Below are positions 44,567 through 52,985 of a stretch of DNA of 64,000 nucleotides, one piece after another (position 1 is the stretch's first letter; every line of letters starts with the position of its first letter). The notes beneath the pieces were generated by a model. It saw nothing but the letters and a program-made list of their open reading frames with translations. It was not told where the DNA came from and ran no database searches. Made by a program: the position numbers and the translations under genes. Origin of the DNA: Gordonia tangerina (GTDB taxonomy: Bacteria > Actinomycetota > Actinomycetes > Mycobacteriales > Mycobacteriaceae); contig NZ_JAKGCU010000006.1 in NCBI RefSeq assembly GCF_021556435.1, positions 62,001-126,000 on the forward strand, in the 5' to 3' direction.

Positions 44567-45070
44567 GTGTCCCGACCCGAGTCCGACGCGGCCGATCATC
44601 AGCCGCACCATGAGGATTTCACGTCCCCGCACCCCATCACGCCGCTCGAACTGCCGCTCAACGATGCCGAGTTGTCGACCAATGCGGACCTGAAGACCCA
44701 GATTGTCCGATTCACCGTCACCGGCGCAGGGTCCGGCGTTCTCGACTTCGGGCTCACGCTGCTCCTGCAGTACGTGTTCGGGGCGCCGTTCGCGATTGCC
44801 AAGTCACTCGGCTTCATCCTCGGGACCACCACCGCCTACCTGTTCAACCGGCGCTGGACGTTCCAGGCAGAGCCGAGCGCCTTGCGGTTCGTGGCTGTGG
44901 CGCTGCTCTATGGGGTGACCTTCTTCGTCAACGTCGGCCTCTACACCTGGCTGTCACATCTGTGGCCGGAGACGGTGCTCTACAGCTTCATCGCCTACGT
45001 CATCGCGCAGGGCACCGCGACCGTCATCAATTTCGTGGTCCAGCGCCTCGTCATCTTTCGGATTCGCTGA
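44567..45070 (+). CDS. GtrA family membrane protein, Rv3789-like
   Basis: A 167-residue protein with a charged, disordered N-terminus of about 40 residues and then four TM helices of the GtrA/DPMS fold (VRFTVTGAGSGVLDFGLTLL; FAIAKSLGFILGTTTAYLFNRRWTF; two C-terminal helices). The FNRRWTF loop is the family hallmark. The M. tuberculosis homologue Rv3789 sits next to dprE1 and is linked to decaprenyl-phospho-arabinose use or arabinosyltransferase recruitment; here dprE1 is about 9 kb away, so the pairing is broken but the cluster is kept. GTG 44567 follows a TAGGGT box by 7 nt. A downstream FAD enzyme starts 2 nt after its stop. Confidence 0.88.
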   Translation: MSRPESDAADHQPHHEDFTSPHPITPLELPLNDAELSTNADLKTQIVRFTVTGAGSGVLDFGLTLLLQYVFGAPFAIAKSLGFILGTTTAYLFNRRWTFQAEPSALRFVAVALLYGVTFFVNVGLYTWLSHLWPETVLYSFIAYVIAQGTATVINFVVQRLVIFRIR

Positions 45071-45072
45071 CG

Positions 45073-46488
45073 GTGAGCACCGCGGTCGTCGTCGGGAGCG
45101 GGCCCAACGGTCTGACTGCGGCCGTGATGCTCGCACGCGCCGGAGTGGCGGTCCGGGTGGTGGAGGCGGCCGACCGCATCGGTGGCGGCGCACGCACCGA
45201 GGCGCTGCTGCGGCCCGACGTGCTCCACGACACCTGCTCGGCGGTGCATCCGCTCGGTGCGGGTTCGCCGGCGTTCACCGCGCTGCGGCTCGATGAGTTC
45301 GGACTGCGGTGGCGCCTCCCGGAGCTCGACTGTGCCCATCCGCTCGACGACGGCCGCACGGCCGTGCTGGCGCGATCGGTCCACGACACGGCGGCCGGAC
45401 TGGGCGTCGACGCGGAGACCTGGCGGGACATGATCGGTGGTCTCGCCGACGATTTCGACGACATCGCCGACGACGTGCTGGGCCCGCTCATCGGCGTGCC
45501 GAGCCATCCGATCCGGCTGGCCGGATTCGGTCTGCGTGCGCTGTACCCCGCCACCGCGCTGGCGCGGGTGTTTCGCGACGACGCCACCCGCGCCTTGTTT
45601 GCCGGTGTCGCCGCACACGCGTTCACCCGCCTCGACCGGCCGGGGTCGTCGGCGGCGGGGCTGATGCTGCTCGCGGCGGGTCATCGACACGGGTGGCCGG
45701 TGGCGCAGGGCGGGTCGGAGGCCATCATTGGCGCCCTGGCCGCTGCACTCATCGACGCGAACGGCACCATCACCACCGGCGTGCGGGTCACCTCGATCGA
45801 CGAGGTGGAACCCGCCGACGTCGTCGTGCTCGATGTGATGCCCGGCGCGGCCGCCGAGATCCTCGGTGACCGAGTGCCGCAGCGACGTTCGCGACGGCTC
45901 GCGCGGTATCCGCATGGACCGGCTGCGTTCAAGGTGGACTATCTGATCGACGGTGGGGTCGGCTGGTCTGATCCCGACTGCGCGCGCGCCGGCACGGTGC
46001 ACCTCGGTGGTGACATCGGCCAGATCGCAGACGCCGAGGCCGACGCGGTCGCCGGCCGGATGCCGTCGCGGCCGTTCACCCTGGTGGCCCAGCAGTGGGT
46101 GGCCGATCCCACACGCGCGGCCGGCAACGCCAAGCCGTTGTGGGCGTATGCGCATGTGCCGCACGGCTACACCGGTGATGCGACCGAGGCGGTCACCGCA
46201 CAGATCGAACGGTTCGCGCCGGGCTTTCGGAACCGCATCATCGACTCGGTGAGCAGTTCACCGGCACAACTACAGCACCGCAATCCCAATCTCGTCGGCG
46301 GCGACATCGGCGGCGGCCGCAACGATCTGCGTCATCTACTGGCCCGGCCCCGTCTGTCTGCGGACCCGTACGCAACCGGAGCGCCGGGTGTCTTCCTGTG
46401 CTCGTCGGCGACACCGCCCGGCGGCGGGGTGCACGGCATGTGTGGCTACCGTGCCGCACAGTCCGCGTTGCGGTACCTCAGTCGCTGA
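45073..46488 (+). CDS. Second phytoene-desaturase-like FAD oxidoreductase
   Basis: A 471-residue flavoprotein. It begins VVVGSGPNGLTAAVMLARAG, followed by EAADRIGGGARTEALLRP, the FAD-binding pattern of the carotenoid desaturase/retinol saturase superfamily. It ends FLCSSATPPGGGVHGMCGYRAAQSAL, again cofactor-contacting. GTG 45073 is 2 nt after the GtrA stop, so the two are translationally coupled; the longer open frame upstream overlaps gtrA. The substrate is unknown. It differs from the enzyme at 38803-40347 in length and in the middle domain. Confidence 0.86.
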   Translation: MSTAVVVGSGPNGLTAAVMLARAGVAVRVVEAADRIGGGARTEALLRPDVLHDTCSAVHPLGAGSPAFTALRLDEFGLRWRLPELDCAHPLDDGRTAVLARSVHDTAAGLGVDAETWRDMIGGLADDFDDIADDVLGPLIGVPSHPIRLAGFGLRALYPATALARVFRDDATRALFAGVAAHAFTRLDRPGSSAAGLMLLAAGHRHGWPVAQGGSEAIIGALAAALIDANGTITTGVRVTSIDEVEPADVVVLDVMPGAAAEILGDRVPQRRSRRLARYPHGPAAFKVDYLIDGGVGWSDPDCARAGTVHLGGDIGQIADAEADAVAGRMPSRPFTLVAQQWVADPTRAAGNAKPLWAYAHVPHGYTGDATEAVTAQIERFAPGFRNRIIDSVSSSPAQLQHRNPNLVGGDIGGGRNDLRHLLARPRLSADPYATGAPGVFLCSSATPPGGGVHGMCGYRAAQSALRYLSR

Positions 46489-46494
46489 CCTGCG

Positions 46495-47373
46495 TCACCC
46501 GTTGACTTTGGCGATGATGTTGTCTGCGTACCAGTTCAGATGATCGACCTTCTTCTGCAGGGGTTCGGTATCGGGGCCCTTGATGTAGGGCAGCCGGAAG
46601 CCGACGATCACATCGGTGATGCCCTTGTCCGCCAGTCTTTTACATCCGTCGACGGAGTACGCATCGGTGGAGATCACGTGGATCTCGAAGGGCTCGTTGG
46701 TCTTTCCCTCTGCCTTGCGGATATCTGCGATCTTGTCCAGCAGCGCATCGAGTTCCTCGCCCGGGCCACCGCCATGCATCCACCCGTCCCCGCGGATCAC
46801 CGCACGGCGCAACGCGAGGTCGGCGTGACCACCGACGAGTAGCGGGATGGGTTCGGTGGGTGCCGGGGTCATCTTGATCTTGGGGATGTCGTAGAACTCG
46901 CCGTGGAACTCGAAGTACTCGCCGGTGGTCAGGCCGCGGATGATGTCCATACACTCATCCATCCGCTTGCCGCGGCGAGCGAAGTCGACGCCCATGAAGT
47001 CGTAGTCCTCGGGCCACGGACTGGTTCCGACGCCCAGGGCGAACCGGTTGCCCGTCAGGTAGGCGACCGAACTGGCCTGCTTGGCGACCAAGGCCGGCGG
47101 ACGCACCGGCAACTTCACCACGAACGGGGTGAAGCGGATGGTCTCGGTGACCGCGCCGAGTGCGGCGGCCTGGATGAAGGTTTCGATGAAGGCCTTGCCG
47201 TCGAGGAATTCCCGGTCGCCGTCAGCGGTGTAGGGGTAGGTGGCGTCCGATTCGGCCGGGTAGGCCAGCGAGTCCGGGATGGTGAAACCGGAGTAACCGG
47301 CCTTTTCGGCGGCCTGCGCGAGCGGTGCGTAGTAACTCGGGTCGGTCATGGCCTCGGCAAAGGTGAAGCGCAT
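46495..47373 (-). CDS. LLM-class F420-dependent oxidoreductase
   Basis: A 292-residue luciferase-like monooxygenase-fold enzyme of the F420-dependent group. MRFTFAEAMTDPSYYAPLAQ starts the TIM barrel. LALGVGTSPWPEDYDFMGVDFARRGKRMDE-type sequence is the family signature region, and IPLLVGGHADLALRRA the cofactor phosphate region. GAGGAG precedes ATG 47373 by 4 nt. Its promoter region holds a near-perfect KstR box (47409-47422), so it is predicted to belong to the sterol-catabolism regulon and to act on a steroid or related acyl-CoA; the reaction itself is not known. It converges with the FAD oxidoreductase upstream in the window. Confidence 0.87.
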   Translation of the reverse strand: MRFTFAEAMTDPSYYAPLAQAAEKAGYSGFTIPDSLAYPAESDATYPYTADGDREFLDGKAFIETFIQAAALGAVTETIRFTPFVVKLPVRPPALVAKQASSVAYLTGNRFALGVGTSPWPEDYDFMGVDFARRGKRMDECMDIIRGLTTGEYFEFHGEFYDIPKIKMTPAPTEPIPLLVGGHADLALRRAVIRGDGWMHGGGPGEELDALLDKIADIRKAEGKTNEPFEIHVISTDAYSVDGCKRLADKGITDVIVGFRLPYIKGPDTEPLQKKVDHLNWYADNIIAKVNG

Positions 47374-47408
47374 CGTGCTCCTCGGGACGGTTGACTCTTC
47401 CCCCAGAG

Positions 47409-47422
47409 TAGAACACGTTCTA
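47409..47422. promoter_or_regulatory. KstR-type operator
   Basis: TAGAACACGTTCTA matches the KstR half-site pattern TNNAACNNGTTNNA exactly; flanking bases C and G extend it little. It lies 35 nt upstream of the LLM oxidoreductase ATG. Confidence 0.7.
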
Positions 47423-47491
47423 GTTTGGCTTGGGAAGGGTTCGGCCCGTCGGCGGCGTTGCGGGCCACCCCGATCGGGTCCGACGGTTCAG

Positions 47492-47974
47492 TTACTGACT
47501 CCGGGCGACCGGACGCGGGCTGTACTCGTCGGCGCCGGGTCCCGGCAGGACTCGCAGGTCGGACCGCGTCACCTGTTCGCCGCACGCCGAGCACACCGGT
47601 TCCACGGTCATCGTGTGACCGCAGGCGCGATGCTCGGTGACGATCGGCGGCTCGGAGTCGATCGCCCACCTGTCACCCCATTGCCGTAGCGCGGCCAGCA
47701 CCGTCCACAGGTCGCGGCCTTTCTCGGTGAGGCGATAGTCGTAGCGCACCGGCTTTTCCTGGTAGGGCTCCCTGGCCATCACGCCGTGCTCGACGAGCGT
47801 GTCGAGTCGCTGGGTCAGCACATTGCGGGCGATGCCGAGTCGGGTGGAGAAGTCGTCGAAGCGTGTCACGCCGAACAGGGCGTCGCGGACGATCAGCAGC
47901 GTCCACCATTCACCGACGATCTCCAGCGTCTGGGCGACGGAACAGTTCATGTCGGTGAAGCTGGCTCGGCGCAT
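47492..47974 (-). CDS. HxlR-family transcriptional regulator
   Basis: A 160-residue winged-helix regulator. NCSVAQTLEIVGEWWTLLIV is the HxlR opening with its conserved cysteine, RFDDFSTRLGIARNVLTQRL the recognition helix, and KPVRYDYRLTEKGRDL the wing. The C-terminal 40 residues hold CGHTMTVEPVCSACGEQV, a CxxC pair with further Cys and His that may bind zinc. ATG 47974 is used because TACGGT lies 6 nt upstream; a TTG at 48004 would start inside the palindrome. It is divergent from the thioesterase-MFS pair across the palindrome at 47991-48005 and probably controls it. Confidence 0.87.
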   Translation of the reverse strand: MRRASFTDMNCSVAQTLEIVGEWWTLLIVRDALFGVTRFDDFSTRLGIARNVLTQRLDTLVEHGVMAREPYQEKPVRYDYRLTEKGRDLWTVLAALRQWGDRWAIDSEPPIVTEHRACGHTMTVEPVCSACGEQVTRSDLRVLPGPGADEYSPRPVARSQ

Positions 47975-47990
47975 GAGTTCACCGTAGTGG

Positions 47991-48005
47991 GTTGCGTGAC
48001 GCAAC
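47991..48005. promoter_or_regulatory. Operator palindrome between HxlR gene and thioesterase gene
   Basis: GTTGCG and CGCAAC flank TGA, forming GTTGCGTGACGCAAC. It lies 16 nt from the HxlR ATG and 22 nt from the thioesterase GTG, so one site could regulate both directions. Confidence 0.6.
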
Positions 48006-48027
48006 TCAACCTGCTTTGCTGAGTTTC

Positions 48028-48846
48028 GTGAAACAACTCAGCAGGTACGCGCTTGCCGACGAATTCTCGGCACGTCTTCTCGATGACGGACGGTGGGTGG
48101 CCGACGTCGACCGGTCGTGGTGGGGCTGGTCCGGCCCGCACGGCGGTGTGATCGCCGCGTTGGCGGTGCATGTGGCGGCCGAGTCGGTCCCGGAGGCCGA
48201 CGTGCGGGCCGTCGACCTCCGCTTCTCCGGTCGGCCCGGCGACGGGGAGTTGCGGCTGACCTCGACGGTCACCTCGGCCGGACGTAGCACCCGGATGGTG
48301 GAGGTCGCCATCACCCAGCAGGGGGTGATGGTTGCGGCGGCATCGGTGACAATGGGGCACCTGCGCCCGCCTGCCCCCACCGACATCGCCAACATCTCGA
48401 CCGACGTCCTGCCCATGCCGGACGACTGCGCGCAGTTCTCGATCCCACCGGAGATCGTTCCGATGGGCCACCACCTGGACCTGCGGCCCACCGATGGTCC
48501 GCTGCCGCTGACCGGGGCCGCCGAACCCTGGATGCGTGCATGGATCTCCACGGTGCGGCCGATGACGGTGGACGCCGCCTATCTGGCGCTTCTCGCCGAC
48601 TGCCTGCCGCCAGCGGTGTTCCCGACGCTCACCGCGCCGGTGGCGGTGCCGACCGTCGCGTTCTCGATGCATCTGGCCGCACCGCCGGATCACCCGGGTC
48701 CGGCACCCGTCCTGGTGTGCACCCGCAACACGTCGACGTCGGGCGGATGGTCGGTCGACGACACCACCCTGCGCGACGAGCGAGGCCGGTTGCTGGCCTC
48801 GGCCCGGCAGAGTCGACGTGTCCTCGGATGGGAGGCACGACGATGA
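48028..48846 (+). CDS. Acyl-CoA thioesterase-family protein (double hotdog)
   Basis: A 272-residue protein. Two hotdog halves are recognisable: DRSWWGWSGPHGGVIAALAV opens the first with its active-site helix, and the second contains TAPVAVPTVAFSMHLAAP and RLLASARQSRRVLGW, the usual end of the TesB-like family. Such proteins cleave acyl-CoA thioesters. GTG 48028 is chosen because upstream in-frame codons lie in the operator; no strong ribosome binding site is seen. Its stop overlaps the MFS start (ATGA), so the two are coupled. Confidence 0.82.
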   Translation: MKQLSRYALADEFSARLLDDGRWVADVDRSWWGWSGPHGGVIAALAVHVAAESVPEADVRAVDLRFSGRPGDGELRLTSTVTSAGRSTRMVEVAITQQGVMVAAASVTMGHLRPPAPTDIANISTDVLPMPDDCAQFSIPPEIVPMGHHLDLRPTDGPLPLTGAAEPWMRAWISTVRPMTVDAAYLALLADCLPPAVFPTLTAPVAVPTVAFSMHLAAPPDHPGPAPVLVCTRNTSTSGGWSVDDTTLRDERGRLLASARQSRRVLGWEARR

Positions 48847-50252
48847 GCGTCATCGGGACGATTCCGGAGCGGATGTCCTCGTCGCGCCCGGCCACGCCGG
48901 GCCTGGTGCTGGCCATCCTGTCGATCGCGGCCTTCATGGCGAGCCTCGACGTCTTCATCGTCAACGTCGCCTTCGACGACATCGGCCGCGAGTTCGGTGG
49001 CACCGGGTTGTCGGAGTTGTCGTGGGTGCTCAACGCCTACACGATTTTGTACGCGGCGCTGCTGGTGCCGGCCGGGCGGATCGTCGACCGATACGGCCGC
49101 AAGGGTGGATTCCTGCTGGGATTAGCGGTGTTCACCGCCGCGAGCGCGGCATGTGCTGCTGCACAGGGTATCTGGTGGCTCGTCGCGTTCCGGTGCCTGC
49201 AGGCGGTCGGCGCGGCGATTCTCACCCCGGCGAGTCTGGGATTGGTCGTCTCGACGATGCCGATCGAGGTGCGGGCGAGGTCGGTGCGGATCTGGGCGGC
49301 AACCGGGGCGTTGGCCGCGGCGTTGGGGCCGGCCGTCGGCGGATTGCTGGTCGCGGCGTCGTGGCGATGGGTGTTCCTCGTCAACCTCCCGGTGGGAGTC
49401 GCTGCGCTGATCGCCGGTGCTGTGTTATTGACCCGCTCCCACGACGATGCCGCGACGAGATTGCCGGATCTGCGGGGTGCGGCGCTGCTGGCCGTGTCGA
49501 TTGGCGCACTCACCCTCGGGTTGGTGGAGGGTCCTGAGTGGGGCTGGACCGATGGGCGGATTGTCGGCGCGTGGGTCGTGGCCGCGGCGGCTCTCGCGGG
49601 CTTCGTGGTCAGTTCGATGCATTACCCCGAGCCGGTGATCGCGCCGAACCTGCTGCGGGTGAGGGCCTTTGCGTTCGCCAACGTCACCGCGGTGCTGTTC
49701 GCGATTCCGTTCGCCGGTGCGCTACTCGCGAACATCCTCTGGCTGCAACAGGTCTGGGGATACTCGGCCATCGCCACCGGATTCGCGGTGTCCACCGGCC
49801 CACTCATGGTGCCGATCTTCGCCGCGGTTGCCCACCGGCTGAGCGCACGTATCCCGGTGGGCCGGATCGTGTCGGCCGGCTGCGTGCTGTTCGGTCTCGG
49901 CGGGGTCATCATCGCGCTGTCGGTCGACGCCACACCAAATTACGCGACCGAGATCCTGCCCGGCTGGCTGATCGGCGGCATCGGGGTCGGGCTGGCGCTG
50001 CCGTCCATTCTGTCGTCGGCGACTGCAGACCTACCTGTGCACCAATCCGCCACGGGCAGTGCAGTGGTCAACATGAGCCGGCAGATCGGGATGGCGTTGG
50101 GGGTCAGCATCCTGGTGGCCGTGGTGGGTAGTCCGGTCGGATACGGTGCCGCCCACGATGTGTTCACCGAGGCGTGGTGGGTACTCGGCGGTGTGGCGCT
50201 GCTGGGAGGTGTTGCCGCGCTGGGGATGACGCCGCGGGCTCCCGCATCCTGA
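48843..50252 (+). CDS. DHA2-family MFS exporter
   Basis: A 469-residue, 14-TM antiporter of the DHA2 family. ASLDVFIVNVAFDDIGREFGG corresponds to motif D1 (Asp36 in TM1), GRIVDRYGRKGGF to motif A and ATGALAAALGPAVGG to motif C. It likely exports a hydrophobic compound or drug. Coupled to the thioesterase gene by a 4-nt overlap and divergent from an HxlR regulator, it forms a compound-responsive export unit by inference. A repeat block follows its stop codon. Confidence 0.88.
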   Translation: MSVIGTIPERMSSSRPATPGLVLAILSIAAFMASLDVFIVNVAFDDIGREFGGTGLSELSWVLNAYTILYAALLVPAGRIVDRYGRKGGFLLGLAVFTAASAACAAAQGIWWLVAFRCLQAVGAAILTPASLGLVVSTMPIEVRARSVRIWAATGALAAALGPAVGGLLVAASWRWVFLVNLPVGVAALIAGAVLLTRSHDDAATRLPDLRGAALLAVSIGALTLGLVEGPEWGWTDGRIVGAWVVAAAALAGFVVSSMHYPEPVIAPNLLRVRAFAFANVTAVLFAIPFAGALLANILWLQQVWGYSAIATGFAVSTGPLMVPIFAAVAHRLSARIPVGRIVSAGCVLFGLGGVIIALSVDATPNYATEILPGWLIGGIGVGLALPSILSSATADLPVHQSATGSAVVNMSRQIGMALGVSILVAVVGSPVGYGAAHDVFTEAWWVLGGVALLGGVAALGMTPRAPAS

Positions 50253-50279
50253 CGGTTCCCGCGCCGCGTGGGTGGGGCT

Positions 50280-50364
50280 GGTTTCGATACGCCCTCCGCT
50301 GGCGCTCCGGACTACTCAATCAGGGGTGGGAGCGAGGCGCTAGCCGAGCGTCACGAAGGGTCCC
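50280..50364. repeat. Dispersed repeat family A and B copies between MFS and glfT1
   Basis: A family A copy (50280-50323, TTTCGATACG ... ACTACTCAATCAGG, inverted and degenerate) is followed by a family B copy (50331-50364, GAGCGAG ... GAGCGTCACGAAGGGTCC). It fills most of the 116-nt gap between convergent genes and ends 5 nt before the glfT1 stop. Confidence 0.65.
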
Positions 50365-50368
50365 TCCC

Positions 50369-51265
50369 TCACGGGCGCGTGAACCGCTCCCGACGACCCA
50401 GCCGACGCAAGCGCACCCACTCGGCGAAGCCCTGCGGGTCGCGTTGCTGCACAAGGAAATACCAGCCGAAGCGGGCGTACTCCTGCGGGATGAGTTTACG
50501 CAGGCCCGGCTGAGACATCAGGTAGCCGCGGTTGCGGTAGGTGAAGTACCGCTTCGTCGGATTGTCGGGGTACTGGGTGTGCATGCGGCCGCCGAGGATC
50601 GGGCGGAACTCGTCGGAACCATCCGGGTGCAGATACCCGGCGGTGAGGCAGGTGCCGAATGCGAGACCCGAGCGCTGCAGCCGACGATGGATCTCCACCT
50701 CGTCACCGCGGAAGAACAACCGGAGATCCGGCACCCCGACCTCTTCGATCGCCTGTGCCGAGAACAACGCGCCGTTGAACAACGACGCGATGCCCGGCAG
50801 AAAGTCCGACGCATCGTCTTCGAACAGCTCGGACCGCTTCCGACGCCAGACCACCCCGCGACGCAGCGGAAACGCGAGGGTGTCCGGGTCGTCGATGTTG
50901 GCGACCACCGGCGACACCTCGTCGAGCTGGTAGCGCGCCGCGCAGTCGAGCAGCGTGCTCAGTACCGCCGGGCCGTCGGGGCGGCCGTCGTCGTCGGCGC
51001 ACCAGATCCAGTCCGCGCCCAGCGCGAGTGCATGCAACATGCCGAGCGCGAAGCCGCCCGCGCCACCCAGGTTGCGCTGCGATCCGAGGTAGGTGGTCGC
51101 GATGGGTTGGCGGGCGACGAGGTCGGCGACTTCGGGTTCGTCGGCATTGTCCACCACGATGAGGTGATCGACGGGACGGTCCTGGCCGGCGATCACCGCC
51201 AGCGAACCTTCCAGTAGCTCCACCCGCCGGTGGGTGACCACCACCGCGATCACCTGGTCGGGCAT
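50369..51265 (-). CDS. glfT1: GlfT1 galactofuranosyltransferase
   Basis: A 298-residue GT-A (GT2) glycosyltransferase; M. tuberculosis GlfT1 has 304. It adds the first two galactofuranose residues to the rhamnosyl linker of arabinogalactan on the cytoplasmic face. VTHRRVELLEGSLA opens the nucleotide-binding fold, LGSQRNLGGAGGFA precedes the metal site DDD at 91-93 (WCADDDGRPDG), and FFRGDEVEIHRRL marks the acceptor region. ATG 51265 overlaps the wzt stop codon by one base, so it is coupled to the exporter genes. Confidence 0.93.
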   Translation of the reverse strand: MPDQVIAVVVTHRRVELLEGSLAVIAGQDRPVDHLIVVDNADEPEVADLVARQPIATTYLGSQRNLGGAGGFALGMLHALALGADWIWCADDDGRPDGPAVLSTLLDCAARYQLDEVSPVVANIDDPDTLAFPLRRGVVWRRKRSELFEDDASDFLPGIASLFNGALFSAQAIEEVGVPDLRLFFRGDEVEIHRRLQRSGLAFGTCLTAGYLHPDGSDEFRPILGGRMHTQYPDNPTKRYFTYRNRGYLMSQPGLRKLIPQEYARFGWYFLVQQRDPQGFAEWVRLRRLGRRERFTRP

Positions 51266-52086
51266 CAGTTGCGTGCCTCGCCCTCGAAGTTCTCGACGGT
51301 GTCGAGCACCTTGCGGACGTGCGCGGCGGCCTTCGGCCCTTCGTAGGCGCCCACGACGGTCTCGATGTCGCCTTCCATCCTGATCTGCCCGTGATCGATC
51401 CACAGGGCCCGATCACACAGCTGGGCGAGGAACTCGTTGGAGTGACTGGCGAACACCAGAATGCCCGAGCGCTCGACCAGCGCCTGCAGCCGCGAACGTG
51501 CCTTGCGCATGAAGTCGGCGTCGACCGCACCGATGCCCTCGTCGAGGATCAGGATCTCCGGGTCGATGCTGGTCACCACGCCCAGCGCGATCCGCACCCG
51601 CATGCCGGTGGAGTAGGTGCGCAGCGGCATCTGCAGGTAGTCGCCGAGTTCGGTGAACTCGGCGATGTCGTCGATCTTGGTCAACATCTGCTTGCGGGTC
51701 ATGCCGAGGAACATGCCGCGGATGATGATGTTCTCGTAGCCGGAGATCTCCGGGTCCATGCCGACCCCGAGATCAAATACCGGCGCCACCCGGCCACGCA
51801 CCTGACAGGCTCCGCGGGTGGGTTCGTAGATGCCCGACAGCAGGCGCAACAATGTCGACTTGCCGGCGCCGTTGTGGCCGACGAGGCCGATCCGATCGCC
51901 GTGCTCGAGATGCAGGTTGATGTTCTTGAGCGCCTCGACCACCACCACGTTGGATGACGTGGACCCGATGACGCCGCCGGCCGCGCCCATCACCGACTTC
52001 TTCAGCGAGCGTGTCTTGGCGTCGAAGATGGGGAAGTCGACGCACGCATCCCAGGTGTCGACGCGCACCTTGCTCTCAGATCCCAT
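51265..52086 (-). CDS. wzt: Wzt ATPase of the galactan-lipid exporter
   Basis: A 273-residue ABC ATPase. Walker A GHNGAGKST is at 70-78, the signature YSTGMRVRIALG follows at about 158-170, Walker B is ILILDEGIGAVD, and the switch histidine is in ASHSNEFL. The shortened signature motif is typical of Wzt-type polysaccharide exporters. With Wzm it flips lipid-linked galactan across the membrane for arabinan attachment (Rv3781/Rv3783 in M. tuberculosis). ATG 52086 follows the wzm stop by 14 nt. Confidence 0.93.
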   Translation of the reverse strand: MGSESKVRVDTWDACVDFPIFDAKTRSLKKSVMGAAGGVIGSTSSNVVVVEALKNINLHLEHGDRIGLVGHNGAGKSTLLRLLSGIYEPTRGACQVRGRVAPVFDLGVGMDPEISGYENIIIRGMFLGMTRKQMLTKIDDIAEFTELGDYLQMPLRTYSTGMRVRIALGVVTSIDPEILILDEGIGAVDADFMRKARSRLQALVERSGILVFASHSNEFLAQLCDRALWIDHGQIRMEGDIETVVGAYEGPKAAAHVRKVLDTVENFEGEARN

Positions 52087-52100
52087 GTGTTCGGCCCGTC

Positions 52101-52961
52101 CTAAACCCAGTACGCCACGCGGGCTCGATAGTTACGCATCACCAACATCGCCAGCACCCAGCCGACGACGGTACAACCGATGACGATCGCCCAGTGGTAG
52201 AACTGCACCGACTCGCCGAGCAGCGGCCCGCGGGTGATCTCCAGGTAGTGGAACATCGGGTTGAGCTCGACGATCTTCAGGCGCGACGACTCCTCCCCGG
52301 TGGCGCTGGTGAGGCTCTGGGTGCTCCAGATGATCGGGGTCATGAAGAACACCAGTTGCACGACGGTGGTCAGCAGCTGTCCGATGTCGCGGAATCGGGT
52401 GGACAGGATGCCGAAGACGATGGACACCCAGATCGCGTTGAGCACGAACAATCCGATTGCCGGTATGACCAGCAGAACGGTCCAGTTCAGCGGCGGGGGA
52501 AAGATGGCGAAGATGATCGCGATGATCACGATGTTGTGCGCGAAGATGATCAACTGCCGCCACACGACCCGGTAGACGTGCACACTCACCGGTGCCGGCA
52601 ACTGCTTGATCAAACCCTCATTGGCGGAAAACACCGCCGATCCCTCGAGGATCGAACTCTGGATGAAGTTCCAGAAGATGAAGCCGAGCGCCACGTACGG
52701 CAGGAAGACCGTGATGTCCATCCCGAACAGCTCGCCGTAGAGCAATCCCATCGCCACCGCGGTGACGCCGGTCGCGACGGTGATCCACAGCGGACCCAGG
52801 ACCGAGCGGCGATAACGCTGCTTGATGTCCTGCCAGCCCAGATGCAGCCACAACTCGGATGTGCGCAATCCCTGGGACAGATCCCGGACGGCACGGCGCA
52901 TGGTGCGCGAGTCCGACACCAGAGGTGCTGCGGGGATCTCGTCGCTGACTACGGATGACAC
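52101..52961 (-). CDS. wzm: Wzm permease of the galactan-lipid exporter
   Basis: A 286-residue ABC-2 type permease with six TM helices from about residue 55 to 280. LWLHLGWQDIKQRYRRSVLGPLW is the amphipathic N-terminal hallmark of Wzm/RfbD proteins, and NPMFHYLEITRGPLLG the conserved late periplasmic segment. It forms the channel for lipid-linked galactan with Wzt. GTG 52961 is read from a TAAGCT -10 box 8 nt upstream. Order here is wzm-wzt-glfT1; in M. tuberculosis glfT1 lies between the two exporter genes. Confidence 0.92.
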   Translation of the reverse strand: MSSVVSDEIPAAPLVSDSRTMRRAVRDLSQGLRTSELWLHLGWQDIKQRYRRSVLGPLWITVATGVTAVAMGLLYGELFGMDITVFLPYVALGFIFWNFIQSSILEGSAVFSANEGLIKQLPAPVSVHVYRVVWRQLIIFAHNIVIIAIIFAIFPPPLNWTVLLVIPAIGLFVLNAIWVSIVFGILSTRFRDIGQLLTTVVQLVFFMTPIIWSTQSLTSATGEESSRLKIVELNPMFHYLEITRGPLLGESVQFYHWAIVIGCTVVGWVLAMLVMRNYRARVAYWV

Positions 52962-52969
52962 GGGGACAC

Positions 52970-52975
52970 AGCTTA
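52970..52975 (-). promoter_or_regulatory. wzm-wzt-glfT1 -10 box
   Basis: TAAGCT on the minus strand, 8 nt before the wzm GTG, fits TANNNT at leaderless spacing. It lies 11 nt past the bpa stop codon. Confidence 0.45.
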
Positions 52976-52985
52976 CAAGCGGCTG

